A stretch of DNA of 64,000 nt from DASUBV01 sp963725175 (GTDB taxonomy: Bacteria > Actinomycetota > Actinomycetes > Streptosporangiales > Streptosporangiaceae): NCBI GenBank assembly GCA_963725175.1, contig CAVRXH010000006.1:3410001-3474000 (forward strand). Reading direction: 5' to 3'. Positions 1 through 8,583 of this stretch are shown piece after piece. Position numbers and translations under genes: made by a program. The number at the start of each line of letters is the position of its first letter. Position 1 is the stretch's first letter. The notes beneath the pieces are model-generated. The model was not told the DNA's origin, made no database searches, and saw only the letters and a list, made by a program, of their open reading frames with translations.

Positions 1-1694
1 GCACCGTCGAGGACACCATCACCGAGGCCTCGGTGGGCACGACGGCCTGGCAGGAGGCCATCGACCACGGCTTCTTCATCATCTTCGACCTGGCGATGGG
101 CGGTAACTACCCCACCGGCGAGTGCAGCTGCACCGCCCCGACCTCGGCGACCACGTCCGGGGCGCAGATGAACGTGTCCTACGTGGCCGTCTACGAGGAA
201 GGCGGCAACTCCACGCCGACCGGCACCGCGACGGCAACCGGCCAGGTCACCGGCCTGAACGGGCTATGCCTGGGCAACCAGAACTCGCTGGACACGGAGA
301 GCAACCCGATCGGCGTCGCCACCTGCAACGGCAGCGCCGGCCAGTCGTGGTCGCCGTACACCGACGGCACGCTGCGCACCCAGGGCGGCTGCCTGGATGT
401 GGTCAGCGCGGGGACTACCAGCGGCACGGACGTGGACTGGTATCCCTGCAACGGCACGGCCGCCCAGGACTGGACGGCGGAGTCCAACGGGGAGCTGGTG
501 AACCCGAGCTCGGGCCTCTGCCTCACCGTTCCCGGCGGCAATACCGGCTCGCGGCTGGATATCGAGACCTGTACCGACGCCACCGACCAGCAGTGGAAGC
601 TGCCGACCGGCAGCGGCGGCGGCAACACGGTCACGGTCACCAACCCCGGCAGCCAGAGCTCGACCACCGGCACGGCGGCCAGCCTGCAGATCAAGGCCAG
701 CGACTCGGCCTCGGGCCAGGCGCTCAGCTACAGCTCCACCGGCCTGCCGACGGGGCTGTCGATCAACTCCTCGTCCGGGCTGATCTCAGGGACGCCTACG
801 GCGGCGGGCACTTACAACGTGACGGTGACCGCGACGGACTCCACCGGAGCCAAGGGCACCACCTCGTTCACCTGGACGGTGAGTTCCAGCAGCGGGAGCT
901 GCGGCACCAGGAACATCGCGCTGAACCAGACCACCACGGCGTCCTCGGAAGAGAGCGCGGCCTATCCGCCGGCAGACGCGACGGACGGCAATACCAGCAC
1001 GCGCTGGTCGAGCGCGTTCTCCGACCCGCAGTGGCTGGAAGTCGACCTGGGCTCCACGCAGTCGATCTGCCAGGTGACGCTGGACTGGGAAGCGGCCTAC
1101 GCCACCGCCTTCCAGATACAGACCTCCAACGACGGCTCCACCTGGACCACCATCTACTCCACCACCACAGGAACAGGCGGCGACCAGACCCTCAACATCA
1201 CCGGCAGCGGCCGCTACATCCGCATGTACGGCACCGCCAGAGCCACCCAGTACGGCTACTCACTCTGGGAATTCCAGGTGTACGCCGCTGGCCAGGCGGC
1301 CTGCGGAACGAGCAACATCGCGCTGAACAAGACGACGACGGCCTCATCCTTGGAGAGCGCGGCCTATCCGGCCGCCGACGCCACGGATGGCAGCCTGAGC
1401 ACGCGCTGGTCGAGCGCGTTCTCCGACCCGCAGTGGCTAGAAGTCGACCTGGGCTCGACCCAGTCGATCTGCCAGGTGGTACTGGACTGGGAGACCGCCT
1501 ACGCCACCGCCTACCAGATACAGACCTCCAACGACGGCTCCACCTGGACCACCATCTACTCCACCACCACAGGAACAGGCGGCGACCAGACCCTCAACAT
1601 CACCGGCAGCGGCCGCTACATCCGCATGTACGGCACCGCCAGAGCCACCCAGTACGGCTACTCACTCTGGGAATTCCAGGTATTCGCCAGCTAG
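1..1694 (+). CDS. Secreted GH16-type glucanase, C-terminal part, with ricin-B lectin, Ig-like and two F5/8C domains (5' truncated by window)
   Basis: The frame is open from the first base (codons start at base 3), so the gene begins outside the window. The first ~60 residues look like the last strands of a GH16 beta-glucanase fold (the 'FDLAMGGNYP' and 'MNVSYVAVY' motifs seen at the end of laminarinase-type domains); the catalytic ExDxxE segment is not in the window. Then follow a ricin-B/CBM13-like lectin (about 246-603), a putative Ig He_PIG domain (625-882) and two F5/8-type C (discoidin/CBM32-like) domains (900-1290, 1305-1690). The protein is probably secreted and acts on beta-glucan-like polysaccharide through several carbohydrate-binding modules. 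The two C-terminal domains are very similar and share an exact DNA duplication. Confidence 0.85.
   Translation, partial: TVEDTITEASVGTTAWQEAIDHGFFIIFDLAMGGNYPTGECSCTAPTSATTSGAQMNVSYVAVYEEGGNSTPTGTATATGQVTGLNGLCLGNQNSLDTESNPIGVATCNGSAGQSWSPYTDGTLRTQGGCLDVVSAGTTSGTDVDWYPCNGTAAQDWTAESNGELVNPSSGLCLTVPGGNTGSRLDIETCTDATDQQWKLPTGSGGGNTVTVTNPGSQSSTTGTAASLQIKASDSASGQALSYSSTGLPTGLSINSSSGLISGTPTAAGTYNVTVTATDSTGAKGTTSFTWTVSSSSGSCGTRNIALNQTTTASSEESAAYPPADATDGNTSTRWSSAFSDPQWLEVDLGSTQSICQVTLDWEAAYATAFQIQTSNDGSTWTTIYSTTTGTGGDQTLNITGSGRYIRMYGTARATQYGYSLWEFQVYAAGQAACGTSNIALNKTTTASSLESAAYPAADATDGSLSTRWSSAFSDPQWLEVDLGSTQSICQVVLDWETAYATAYQIQTSNDGSTWTTIYSTTTGTGGDQTLNITGSGRYIRMYGTARATQYGYSLWEFQVFAS
1113..1681 (+). 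repeat. Exact 167-bp direct repeat in the two discoidin domains
   Basis: Bases 1113-1279 and 1515-1681 are identical over 167 bp at an offset of 402 bp (134 codons). The upstream halves of the two F5/8C domains differ at more positions. The pattern fits a domain duplication whose 3' parts were recently homogenised by gene conversion, or an assembly collapse. Confidence 0.9.
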
Positions 1695-1768
1695 CGGGCG
1701 GATAGCAAGCCGGGGCGCCGCGGACCGTGGTTCGCGGCGCCCCGGACCTGGTGGCAGCCGCGGGGCCG

Positions 1769-2929
1769 TCAGGCTCCCGCCATGGCGGTCCAGAAATCAC
1801 TGAAGCCGTCCTGCGGCCCGGTCATGCCGCGCTGGCTGAGGTAGATGCCGACGATGCCGCGGGCCGGGTCGACGTGCGCGCTGGTCCCGGTCCCGCCGTC
1901 CCAGCCCCACCTGCCCGGCGCCATCCACGGCCGGGCGGCCTCGATCTCCACTCCGGTGCCGAGGCCCCAGGACGTACCGGGGCCGACTATGGGCAGCGCC
2001 TGCTCGCGCTGCGCGCCGGTCAGCGCATCGGCGGTCATCAGCGCGACCGACTCGGGCGTGAGCACCGGCGCGCCGCCGTCGGCCATCGCGCAGAAGAAGC
2101 GGAGCAGGTCCGGCGCGGTGGAGACCAGCCCGGCGCCAAGCGCCGCGAAGGCCGGTGGCCGGGAGAACATGCCATCCGGCGGGTCGAGCAGCTCCAGCCG
2201 GTCGTCATCGGGCTGGTACGCGGCGGCGAGCCGGCCTGGCCCGTCGGCCCAGAACCCGGTGGCGGCCATGCCGAGCGGCCCGGTTATCCGCTCGTCCACC
2301 AGCTCGGCCAGCGGCCTGCCGGTGGCCCTGGCCAGCAGCACGCCGAGCAGCTCCATGCCGGTGTCATACAGCCAGCCCTCGCCAGGTTGGAAGGCGAGCG
2401 GCAGGCTGGTCACCCTGGCCACGAACTCATCGCCGGAAAACTGCGGGATGAGCGGCCCCGGATACACGCCGCGCTCGATCATCGCGGCCTGGAGCGGGCA
2501 TGGCTCCAGCACCGCGCCCCAGCCCGACGTCATGGTCAGCAGGTGCCGCACCGTCACCGGCCGCCCCTGCGTCACCTGGTCGAGCGGGCCGCCGGCGGAG
2601 ATCAGCACGCGCGGACTGGCCGCCTCGGGAAGCCAGCGCGCGATGGGATCATCCAGGGCGAGCAGGCCATCCTGAACGAGGCTGAGGGTGAGCGCGCCGC
2701 CTATTGGCTTGCCGACCGAGGCGATGCGGAACAGCGTATCCGGGGTCATCGGCGGGCCGTCCGGCTCGGTCGTGGTCCGGCCGGCGGCCCGGACCTGGAT
2801 CTCCCCGTCCATCCGGATCGCCGCCACGTAGCCGGGCACTTCCCCGGAGGCCAGCCGGGCGTCGGCGGCCTGCCACGCTCGCTCGAATCCGGCGCGCTCG
2901 GCCGTGGACCTTCCGGTGCGCTGGCTCAT
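1769..2929 (-). CDS. Serine hydrolase of the class C beta-lactamase / esterase fold
   Basis: About 386 residues. The SxxK nucleophile motif (Ser-Val-Gly-Lys, in 'FRIASVGK') is clear and a Tyr-Asp-Thr lies where the YxN motif is expected. The family covers EstB-like esterases, D-aminopeptidases and penicillin-binding-like enzymes; a true beta-lactamase role cannot be assumed. The ATG at 2929 is preferred over the longer frame because GGGGGAC sits just upstream. No signal peptide is obvious, so it is probably cytoplasmic. It converges with the glucanase gene on the other strand. Confidence 0.8.
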   Translation of the reverse strand: MSQRTGRSTAERAGFERAWQAADARLASGEVPGYVAAIRMDGEIQVRAAGRTTTEPDGPPMTPDTLFRIASVGKPIGGALTLSLVQDGLLALDDPIARWLPEAASPRVLISAGGPLDQVTQGRPVTVRHLLTMTSGWGAVLEPCPLQAAMIERGVYPGPLIPQFSGDEFVARVTSLPLAFQPGEGWLYDTGMELLGVLLARATGRPLAELVDERITGPLGMAATGFWADGPGRLAAAYQPDDDRLELLDPPDGMFSRPPAFAALGAGLVSTAPDLLRFFCAMADGGAPVLTPESVALMTADALTGAQREQALPIVGPGTSWGLGTGVEIEAARPWMAPGRWGWDGGTGTSAHVDPARGIVGIYLSQRGMTGPQDGFSDFWTAMAGA

Positions 2930-3017
2930 CTGTCCCCCTTCGTATCGCCTGCAAGCTACGGCTGGCGGCCAGCCGGAACTCATCCGCGACCGCGGGGCGG
3001 GGGACCCTAGCCTGACG

Positions 3018-3758
3018 CTACTTGACCGCCAGGATGCCCTCGAAATTGAGGTACTTCTGGATCGTGGTCACGCTGCGGAAGCCGGCCCGCTCGAGCTGCC
3101 GGTAGATCTCCTTGCTGGCATGCGGATACAGCACCGCCCGGAGGCTCTCTGACTTGGCGTAGATCTCCTCGGCGGTAAAGCCGTTGCGGAACTTAAATTC
3201 GATGTACTGCTGATCCATGATTTCCTGCAGCCGGGCATCGCCGCACAGCGTCTTCTCAAACAGGAACAGCGCGCCGCCCTGGGCCAGCCCGGCATGCACC
3301 CGGCGCAGCACGTCCAGACGGACCTGCGGGTGCACGAACTGGAGCGTGTAGTACATCACCACGACATGCGAGCCGTGGTACTCAATGGTGCTGGCGTCGC
3401 CGGCGTAGATCTTGATCCGCTCATGCCGCTTGCACCGCTGCCTGGCCGTCTTGATCATGTCGGTCTCGATGTCGTAGCCCAGTAGCGTGTCCGGCCCCTC
3501 GCGGAGCCGGTCGGCGAGCAGCGAGAGCAGGGTGCCCGTCGAGCATCCGACGTCGATGACCTTGCCGTGCGGGGCAGCGAAGTGCGTCGCCATGCTGGCG
3601 ATCAGCTCATGCCCCTCGGCGTAGAGCGGAATGCTCTTCTTGACGTGATCGTCGAAATGGTCGGGGGTGGAATCCCCGAAGCTCCACCGGGTGCTGGATA
3701 ACGCGATGTTGTCGCCGACGGAGACGGCGCCCTGCGCGGATTCCTGTGTGTCCGTCAT
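3018..3758 (-). CDS. CmoA-like class I SAM-dependent methyltransferase
   Basis: 246 residues. The SAM-binding motif I (VIDVGCSTGT) and an acidic residue in GYD are present. From recalled sequence, the protein aligns along its whole length with E. coli CmoA (carboxy-SAM synthase): 'YYTLQFV' with 'NFTLQFL', 'GGALFLFEK' with 'GGALVLSEK', 'FRNGFTAEEI' with 'KRANGYSELEI', and a matching C-terminus ('YLNFEGILAVK'). The residue aligned with CmoA Arg199, which binds the carboxylate of carboxy-SAM, is Ser here, so ordinary SAM and a methyltransferase role are more likely than tRNA wobble modification. The ATG at 3758 follows GAGGGGTGGGG. No CmoB-like partner is in the window. Confidence 0.75.
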   Translation of the reverse strand: MTDTQESAQGAVSVGDNIALSSTRWSFGDSTPDHFDDHVKKSIPLYAEGHELIASMATHFAAPHGKVIDVGCSTGTLLSLLADRLREGPDTLLGYDIETDMIKTARQRCKRHERIKIYAGDASTIEYHGSHVVVMYYTLQFVHPQVRLDVLRRVHAGLAQGGALFLFEKTLCGDARLQEIMDQQYIEFKFRNGFTAEEIYAKSESLRAVLYPHASKEIYRQLERAGFRSVTTIQKYLNFEGILAVK

Positions 3759-3860
3759 GGCCCCACCCCTCAGCCGGGCCAATGGCCCGGACTTACCGCA
3801 GCGAACTACGGACTGAGAATACGGGACAAGTCACCGCAAGACTAGGCATCCGATTCGGGG

Positions 3861-4553
3861 TCAGCGACCGGGGGCGAGCGCCGGGATTCCCTCGACCATC
3901 AGCCAGCACACGATGGCGGTGTAGGCCACCAGGCCGGCGATCAGCAGCAGGGTGCGCACCGTACGGAACCGCAGGTCGTTCGGTTCCAGCTCCAGCCCCA
4001 TCGCGGCGAACCTGGAGACCTTCGCGGGCGTGAGGTGGTGCTTGCGCTGGTAGGCGAGGGCCTGGTACACGGGGCCGCGAGCCGCGCCGCGGGGCAGCAC
4101 CAGGCGGGCGCCCGAGCGGTCGGTGCAGATCAGGTAGTCGACGGTGCGGCCCGAACTGTACTGGCCGGCGAAGGTCCATCTGACCCGGCGGACGCTGGCC
4201 AGCTCGGCCAGGCTGATCGTCCGGGCGCCGGTCCAGGTCCGCCAGGTCATCAGCATCTGGCCGGAGTCCACCTGCGGCGGGTGCCGCTGGCCGCGGCGGG
4301 CCGATGGACCGCCCGCCAGCACTGTCTGGAACATCCCCCAGAAGAACCCGAGGATGCCCATGCCCGGCGGGGTGGCGCCGGTGGCCACCAGCACGGCGGC
4401 GAGCCCGAGCAGGACCGGCATGCCCAGCACGGGCACCCACAGGCCGACCCGGCTGCGCAGCACCGAGGTCGACTTTAAGACGGTGCCGGGGCGCGCATCG
4501 CGTCCGGCGGCCGGGCCAGCCGGAATTCCGGGAACCGAGTTGTCCGGAAACAT
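3861..4553 (-). CDS. Hypothetical membrane protein
   Basis: About 230 residues. Two hydrophobic segments near the N-terminal third (around GLWVPVLGMPVLLGLAAVLV and the following FFWGMFQTVL) and one near the C-terminus (LLLIAGLVAYTAIVCWLM) flank a soluble central part that could be a PH-like domain. No known family was recognised. The start at 4553 (MFPDNSVPG) gives a compact protein; the frame stays open 15 codons upstream, so the start is uncertain. Confidence 0.55.
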   Translation of the reverse strand: MFPDNSVPGIPAGPAAGRDARPGTVLKSTSVLRSRVGLWVPVLGMPVLLGLAAVLVATGATPPGMGILGFFWGMFQTVLAGGPSARRGQRHPPQVDSGQMLMTWRTWTGARTISLAELASVRRVRWTFAGQYSSGRTVDYLICTDRSGARLVLPRGAARGPVYQALAYQRKHHLTPAKVSRFAAMGLELEPNDLRFRTVRTLLLIAGLVAYTAIVCWLMVEGIPALAPGR

Positions 4554-4953
4554 CCGCCGAGCATAGCGGGCGGCCTGCGGACAGGACGGCGCAAACACGG
4601 CAGAAGCGGCAGCCTATAGACACGGGTGGCGCTATCGGAGGCGGCCTGTCCTGGGGCGCTGTCCTGCGGCGCTGTCCTGGGGCGCTGTCCTGGGGGCACT
4701 GTAGGAGGCAGCACCGTCCTGGCGACACCTTCCCGGCGGCGCTGTCCTAGACGACTGAGTCCGATTGGGCGTGACCGCGTGTCCCTGCCAGGAGGGCAGG
4801 GCAGAGCGTTTCCGCTGCTGCCGAGCCAGTCCGGGTACGGCAAGCTGCGCAGGCCACTCGCCGCGGTGACCACCGAGTTGGCGCGTGACACATGCTCCTG
4901 GTCAGGCGCTCTCTGACCGTCTGCGGTCGCGCAGGACCGGTGGGTTCAGCGAT
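4554..4953. other. Intergenic region with a 13-bp tandem repeat
   Basis: This 400-bp gap holds no convincing gene. At 4651-4702 there are four tandem 13-bp units of the form CTGGGGCGCTGTC (the last is diverged), preceded by a partial unit, and a related GGCGGCGCTGTCCTAG occurs at about 4737-4752. The rest shows nothing recognisable. Confidence 0.6.
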
Positions 4954-7900
4954 TTAGGGAGCGTGCCGGGGTGGGGTAGTGGCGTAGCTGCGTCCGGCGG
5001 AGGTCTGCCAGTGGAAGGTGCCAGGTGTGGTCTGGGTGAGTGCCCAGTGGTGTTGCTGCTTGAGCTGGTGGTGTCGCCGGCAGAGGGGTCCGAGGTTGCA
5101 GGGGCAGGTGAGTCCGCCGCGGTGGTAGGGGGTGGTGTGGTCGAGGTCTCCTCGCCAGGCGGGCTGTCGGCAGCCGGGGAGCCGGCAGGTCTGGTCCCGG
5201 GCGTCGATGAGGTCCCGGATGGTGGCCGGGGGCCGGTAGGACGGCGAGGCGGTGGTGTGCGCGCAGCCGGCGTCGGCTTGCTGGTCGGCGGTGGCCTGCC
5301 GGCGGGTCCTGGCGGCGGCTTTCGCGGCGGCGCGGAGGACGGCGGCGCGGGTGCTGGTGCCGGCGAGCTCGGCGGCATTGATGTGGTTCAGGGCGGCGGC
5401 GGGGATGGTGACGCAGACGCGGCCGGTGATGCTGGCGTGCGGCCCGGCCAGGGGCAGCATCGGGCCGGTGGTGCCGGGGCTGCCGGTGGTGCCGGTGGTG
5501 CCGGGGCTGCCGGCCGGGTCCTGGGTGGCGGGGGCTTGTGCTGCCCGGGTGGTGGTGGGGGCCGGGGCTTTGCCGGTCCTGGTGGCTGAGCTGCCGGCCG
5601 GCCGGGCGCGGGTGGTGGTCCGGCGGGTGATGGCGGCGGTCGTGATGGCGTGGCCGTGGTGGTCGGTGAGGATGACCCGCCACCGGGTGCCCGGCGCGGT
5701 GCTGGCGGTGGCGGCGAGGGCGCGGGCCTGGGTGGCGGTGACCGGCCCGATCCGGCCCAGGAGGCCGGGCGCGGATGCGTGCTCGGCGAAGGTGGCCCAG
5801 GACAGGGTCAGGTCCAGCATCCCAGCCGCTGGCCGTCCGGGGCTGCTCGATGCGCCGGTGGTGGCGGCGGCGCTGGGCGCGCCGGCCATACCCGCGCCGG
5901 CGGTGGCGAGCGGGCGGGTGCCGGTGATTCCGGGGATCGACGGCCAGACGGGTATTGGGCCGGTGTCGGGCAGGTCGAGGGGGTCCTCGCCGTAGCGGAG
6001 CCGGTCGCCGTCGTCAGGCTCGGGCAGCGGGTCAATGCAGCTGTCGTCGGGGCTGGGTGCGTCGGCGTCGGTGAGCGGTGGCACCTCGGGCCAGGAATCA
6101 TGCACGCTGCCGTCGTCACGGGCCGGGTTGTCGACGGGCATGCCGGGACTGGCCAGGGTGGTGCCGAGCATGCCGGGGCCGGGAAGGGCGCAGCCGGGAA
6201 AGGCCGAGCCGGGGGACGCGGAGCCGGGAAAGGCGGAGCCGGGGGACGCGGAGCCGGGAAAGGCGGAGCCGGGGGACGCGGAGCCGGGAAAGGCGGAGCC
6301 GGGGGACGCGGAGCCGGGAAAGGCGGCAGGCGCCGGGCCGGTGCCCGGTGACGCGGCTGCGGGCGGCTCGAGACCCGCCGGCTGAGGAGTCAACTGGTCG
6401 CCGCCGGGTGGTCTTGGCCCGGCTCGCGGGAAGGCTGGCGGCCCCGGATCGGGAGACCCTGATGGTGGTCCCGAGCTGGGTGGTCCCGAGCTGGGTGGTC
6501 CCGAGCTGGGTGGTCCCGAGCTGGGTGGTCCCGAGCTGGGTGGTCCGGGCACAGGCGGGCGGGTGCCGGGCGGCCCGGAGTCCGGGGGCGGGACCTTGGC
6601 GTCGCCGCGCGGGCTGCCGGGTGGCGGGGCATCGGGTGGCAGGTCTCCGGCCGCTGAGCCGGAGGGCTCGTCACGGTGAGGTGCCGGACTGTCCGGCGAC
6701 CGGTCGCGGCGTGACGGCGGGCTGCCGCGTGGTGGTCCGGGGTGCTGTCCGCCGCCGGGCGGCGTGCCGCCGGGCCGACCGTGACGGGGCGGCGTGCTGC
6801 CGGGATCACCGTCGCCTGGCGGGTCGTCTGGTTGTGGCGGTTCGTCGTCGGACGGCGGCTCGTCGGGGGCGCCTTCTGCCGGGGGTATCGGGGGGAGGGT
6901 GCCCAGGAGGAGGCCCAGGAAGATATGGGCACGCAGCAGGTCCGTGCCGCCCCCGGCTCCGGAGGCCTTCAAAGCCCGGGCCAGGGCGGTGATCCGGGCC
7001 ATCGCCGCCGCCGCATGCGGAGCCGGGAGACTCGTCCCGGTCAGGGTCGCGGTCCCCTCATCATCGGGATACAAGCTCACCCGCGCCCGCCGCTCCGCCG
7101 CCTTACGGCGATCCTCGGCACCCTGCGGGTCCGCGACGATCACCGCCCTGCGCAGCCGGGCGCGGAGCTGGGCATAGGTCAGCTCCCCTGCCTCGGGCAG
7201 GACGTCGTCCTCGACGCGGCGGGCGGTGTCCTCGTCCAGGAGGCTGGTGGCCTCGGTGATCAGCCGCGCCCGGTAGGCATCAATCTCCCCGGCGGCCAGC
7301 GCCGCGCCGGTGCCGGGCAGCCGCCAGGTGAGGGTGACAGCCTGCCCGGTCCACCACTCCGCGGTGCCCGGTGACAGCGCCAGGGCCAGGCCCACCTGCG
7401 CGGCGGCATCCGGAGTCACCGCAGCGGGACGCCCGTCTTCCTCCAGGCCGGCCTTCTCGTTCCGGGCAGCGGACCGGGCGGCGATCTGGGCGATCGCGGC
7501 GAACTCCCGGGCCTGCGCCCACGCCGCGACCCGCCGCCACCCCGCCGCCACCGCCGGCAGGTCAAAGTCACTAGCCTCAGATAGGTCACGCTGGTCCAGC
7601 CACGCCGCCAGGCCCGCACTGCCCGGCAGGTACTCCGCCACCACATCCAGACCCAGCCCGCCCTCATCAGGAAGCAGCACACCGCCAGCACCGGGGCCGG
7701 CCTGATCCGGGCCCGCGTCACCTGGAGCCTGGCCTAGGCCCGCGTCGCCGGGCGCCTGGCCCAGGCCGGGTACCGGACTGCCCGGCGAGGCAGCCGCACC
7801 CGGTGACGCCTGGCCGCCCGCTGCCGTACTGCCGCGCCCGGCACTAGCCAGGCCCGGCAGCATGCCCCCCGCGCCGGGCGAGCCCTTGGCCGCTGCGGCC

Positions 7901-8484
7901 AGGATCGCGTCCAGGTCCACGCCAAACGACCAGCACAACCCCCCACCCACGCTGCCGCCAAGACCGGCGGGCTCGGGCAGCAGCACCCGGCCGGCGGGAA
8001 CCGGCTCATCACCGGGCACCAGCACCAGCCCACCCAGCCCGCCCTCGTCATCGGGCTCGCCGGGCTCGCCGGGCTCGCCGGGCTCGCCGGGCTCGCCGGG
8101 CTCGCCGGGCAGAGCCTCGCAGGTCATCAGGGCTTCGCTATTCGCCGGAGCTTCAGCGTCCGGCTGGGCCTCGCCGTTCAGCGGCGCTTCGGCGTCCACC
8201 GGGGCTCCGGTGTCCGGCTGGGCTTCGCCGTTCAGCGCGGCTTCGCCGTTCGGGTGGGCTTCCGCGTTCGGGTGGGCTTCCGCGTTCGGCGGCTGGGCTG
8301 CCGCGTCCGGCTTGGCGGTCGGCTGGGCTTTGGCAATCGGCTGGGCGTCGGCGGGACCGCAGGTGCCGGGCGGGACCGTGCCGTCAGCCGGCCGTGGCCC
8401 TTCACCTGCGGGCTGCGGCGAGTCCTGCGCGAGCTGTTCCTCGCTGGCTGGCTGGTGCGACTGGCCCTCTGGCACCTGGGTCAC
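4954..8484 (-). CDS. Repeat-expanded DUF222/HNH-endonuclease protein
   Basis: 1,176 residues, two to three times the usual length of this actinobacterial (13E12-repeat-like) family. The C-terminus holds the HNH domain: CRLPGC, then DLDHTTPYHRGG, then CNLGPLCRRHHQLKQ, with zinc-ligand Cys pairs and catalytic His. The DUF222 region lies roughly at residues 280-500. Extra length comes from low-complexity inserts: an Ala/Pro/Glu-rich N-terminus, six Gly-Glu-Pro triplets, and a Pro/Ser-rich central linker with 15-bp and 30-bp tandem DNA repeats. The start is GTG at 8484, very close to GGACGGGAG. The function of the family is unproven; nuclease activity is inferred from the HNH motif. Confidence 0.85.
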   Translation of the reverse strand: MTQVPEGQSHQPASEEQLAQDSPQPAGEGPRPADGTVPPGTCGPADAQPIAKAQPTAKPDAAAQPPNAEAHPNAEAHPNGEAALNGEAQPDTGAPVDAEAPLNGEAQPDAEAPANSEALMTCEALPGEPGEPGEPGEPGEPGEPDDEGGLGGLVLVPGDEPVPAGRVLLPEPAGLGGSVGGGLCWSFGVDLDAILAAAAKGSPGAGGMLPGLASAGRGSTAAGGQASPGAAASPGSPVPGLGQAPGDAGLGQAPGDAGPDQAGPGAGGVLLPDEGGLGLDVVAEYLPGSAGLAAWLDQRDLSEASDFDLPAVAAGWRRVAAWAQAREFAAIAQIAARSAARNEKAGLEEDGRPAAVTPDAAAQVGLALALSPGTAEWWTGQAVTLTWRLPGTGAALAAGEIDAYRARLITEATSLLDEDTARRVEDDVLPEAGELTYAQLRARLRRAVIVADPQGAEDRRKAAERRARVSLYPDDEGTATLTGTSLPAPHAAAAMARITALARALKASGAGGGTDLLRAHIFLGLLLGTLPPIPPAEGAPDEPPSDDEPPQPDDPPGDGDPGSTPPRHGRPGGTPPGGGQHPGPPRGSPPSRRDRSPDSPAPHRDEPSGSAAGDLPPDAPPPGSPRGDAKVPPPDSGPPGTRPPVPGPPSSGPPSSGPPSSGPPSSGPPSSGPPSGSPDPGPPAFPRAGPRPPGGDQLTPQPAGLEPPAAASPGTGPAPAAFPGSASPGSAFPGSASPGSAFPGSASPGSAFPGSASPGSAFPGCALPGPGMLGTTLASPGMPVDNPARDDGSVHDSWPEVPPLTDADAPSPDDSCIDPLPEPDDGDRLRYGEDPLDLPDTGPIPVWPSIPGITGTRPLATAGAGMAGAPSAAATTGASSSPGRPAAGMLDLTLSWATFAEHASAPGLLGRIGPVTATQARALAATASTAPGTRWRVILTDHHGHAITTAAITRRTTTRARPAGSSATRTGKAPAPTTTRAAQAPATQDPAGSPGTTGTTGSPGTTGPMLPLAGPHASITGRVCVTIPAAALNHINAAELAGTSTRAAVLRAAAKAAARTRRQATADQQADAGCAHTTASPSYRPPATIRDLIDARDQTCRLPGCRQPAWRGDLDHTTPYHRGGLTCPCNLGPLCRRHHQLKQQHHWALTQTTPGTFHWQTSAGRSYATTPPRHAP
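6193..6331. repeat. 30-bp tandem repeat inside the HNH gene
   Basis: About four and a half copies of a 30-bp unit (GCCGGGAAAGGCGGAGCCGG plus ten bases) encode FPGSASPGSA on the minus strand. The length is a multiple of three, so copy-number change keeps the frame. Confidence 0.9.
6467..6541. repeat. 15-bp tandem repeat inside the HNH gene
   Basis: Five perfect copies of GGTCCCGAGCTGGGT. On the coding (minus) strand they encode repeated Gly-Pro-Pro-Ser-Ser pentapeptides in the Pro-rich linker. Confidence 0.95.
8053..8106. repeat. 9-bp tandem repeat encoding Gly-Glu-Pro triplets
   Basis: Six perfect copies of GGGCTCGCC. On the minus strand they encode Gly-Glu-Pro triplets, a collagen-like Gly-X-Y run near the N-terminus of the HNH protein. 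Confidence 0.95.
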
Positions 8485-8583
8485 CTCCCGTCCTGCGGCC
8501 GTTTCTTGCTATGGCTAACAGTATCGAGAGGGTCTGACAATCTGGCTTACATGTCGATAAGGAGTTCGAGGGCGGAATTTCAG

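Noticed and set aside
1727..3010. Long plus-strand frame opposite the serine hydrolase
   Set aside because: It is an antisense shadow of a gene with clear SxxK motifs; high GC keeps the opposite frame free of stops.
4954..8484. HNH protein as restriction partner of the cytosine methyltransferase
   Set aside because: The genes are more than 50 kb apart and the DUF222-HNH family is not known as restriction enzymes.
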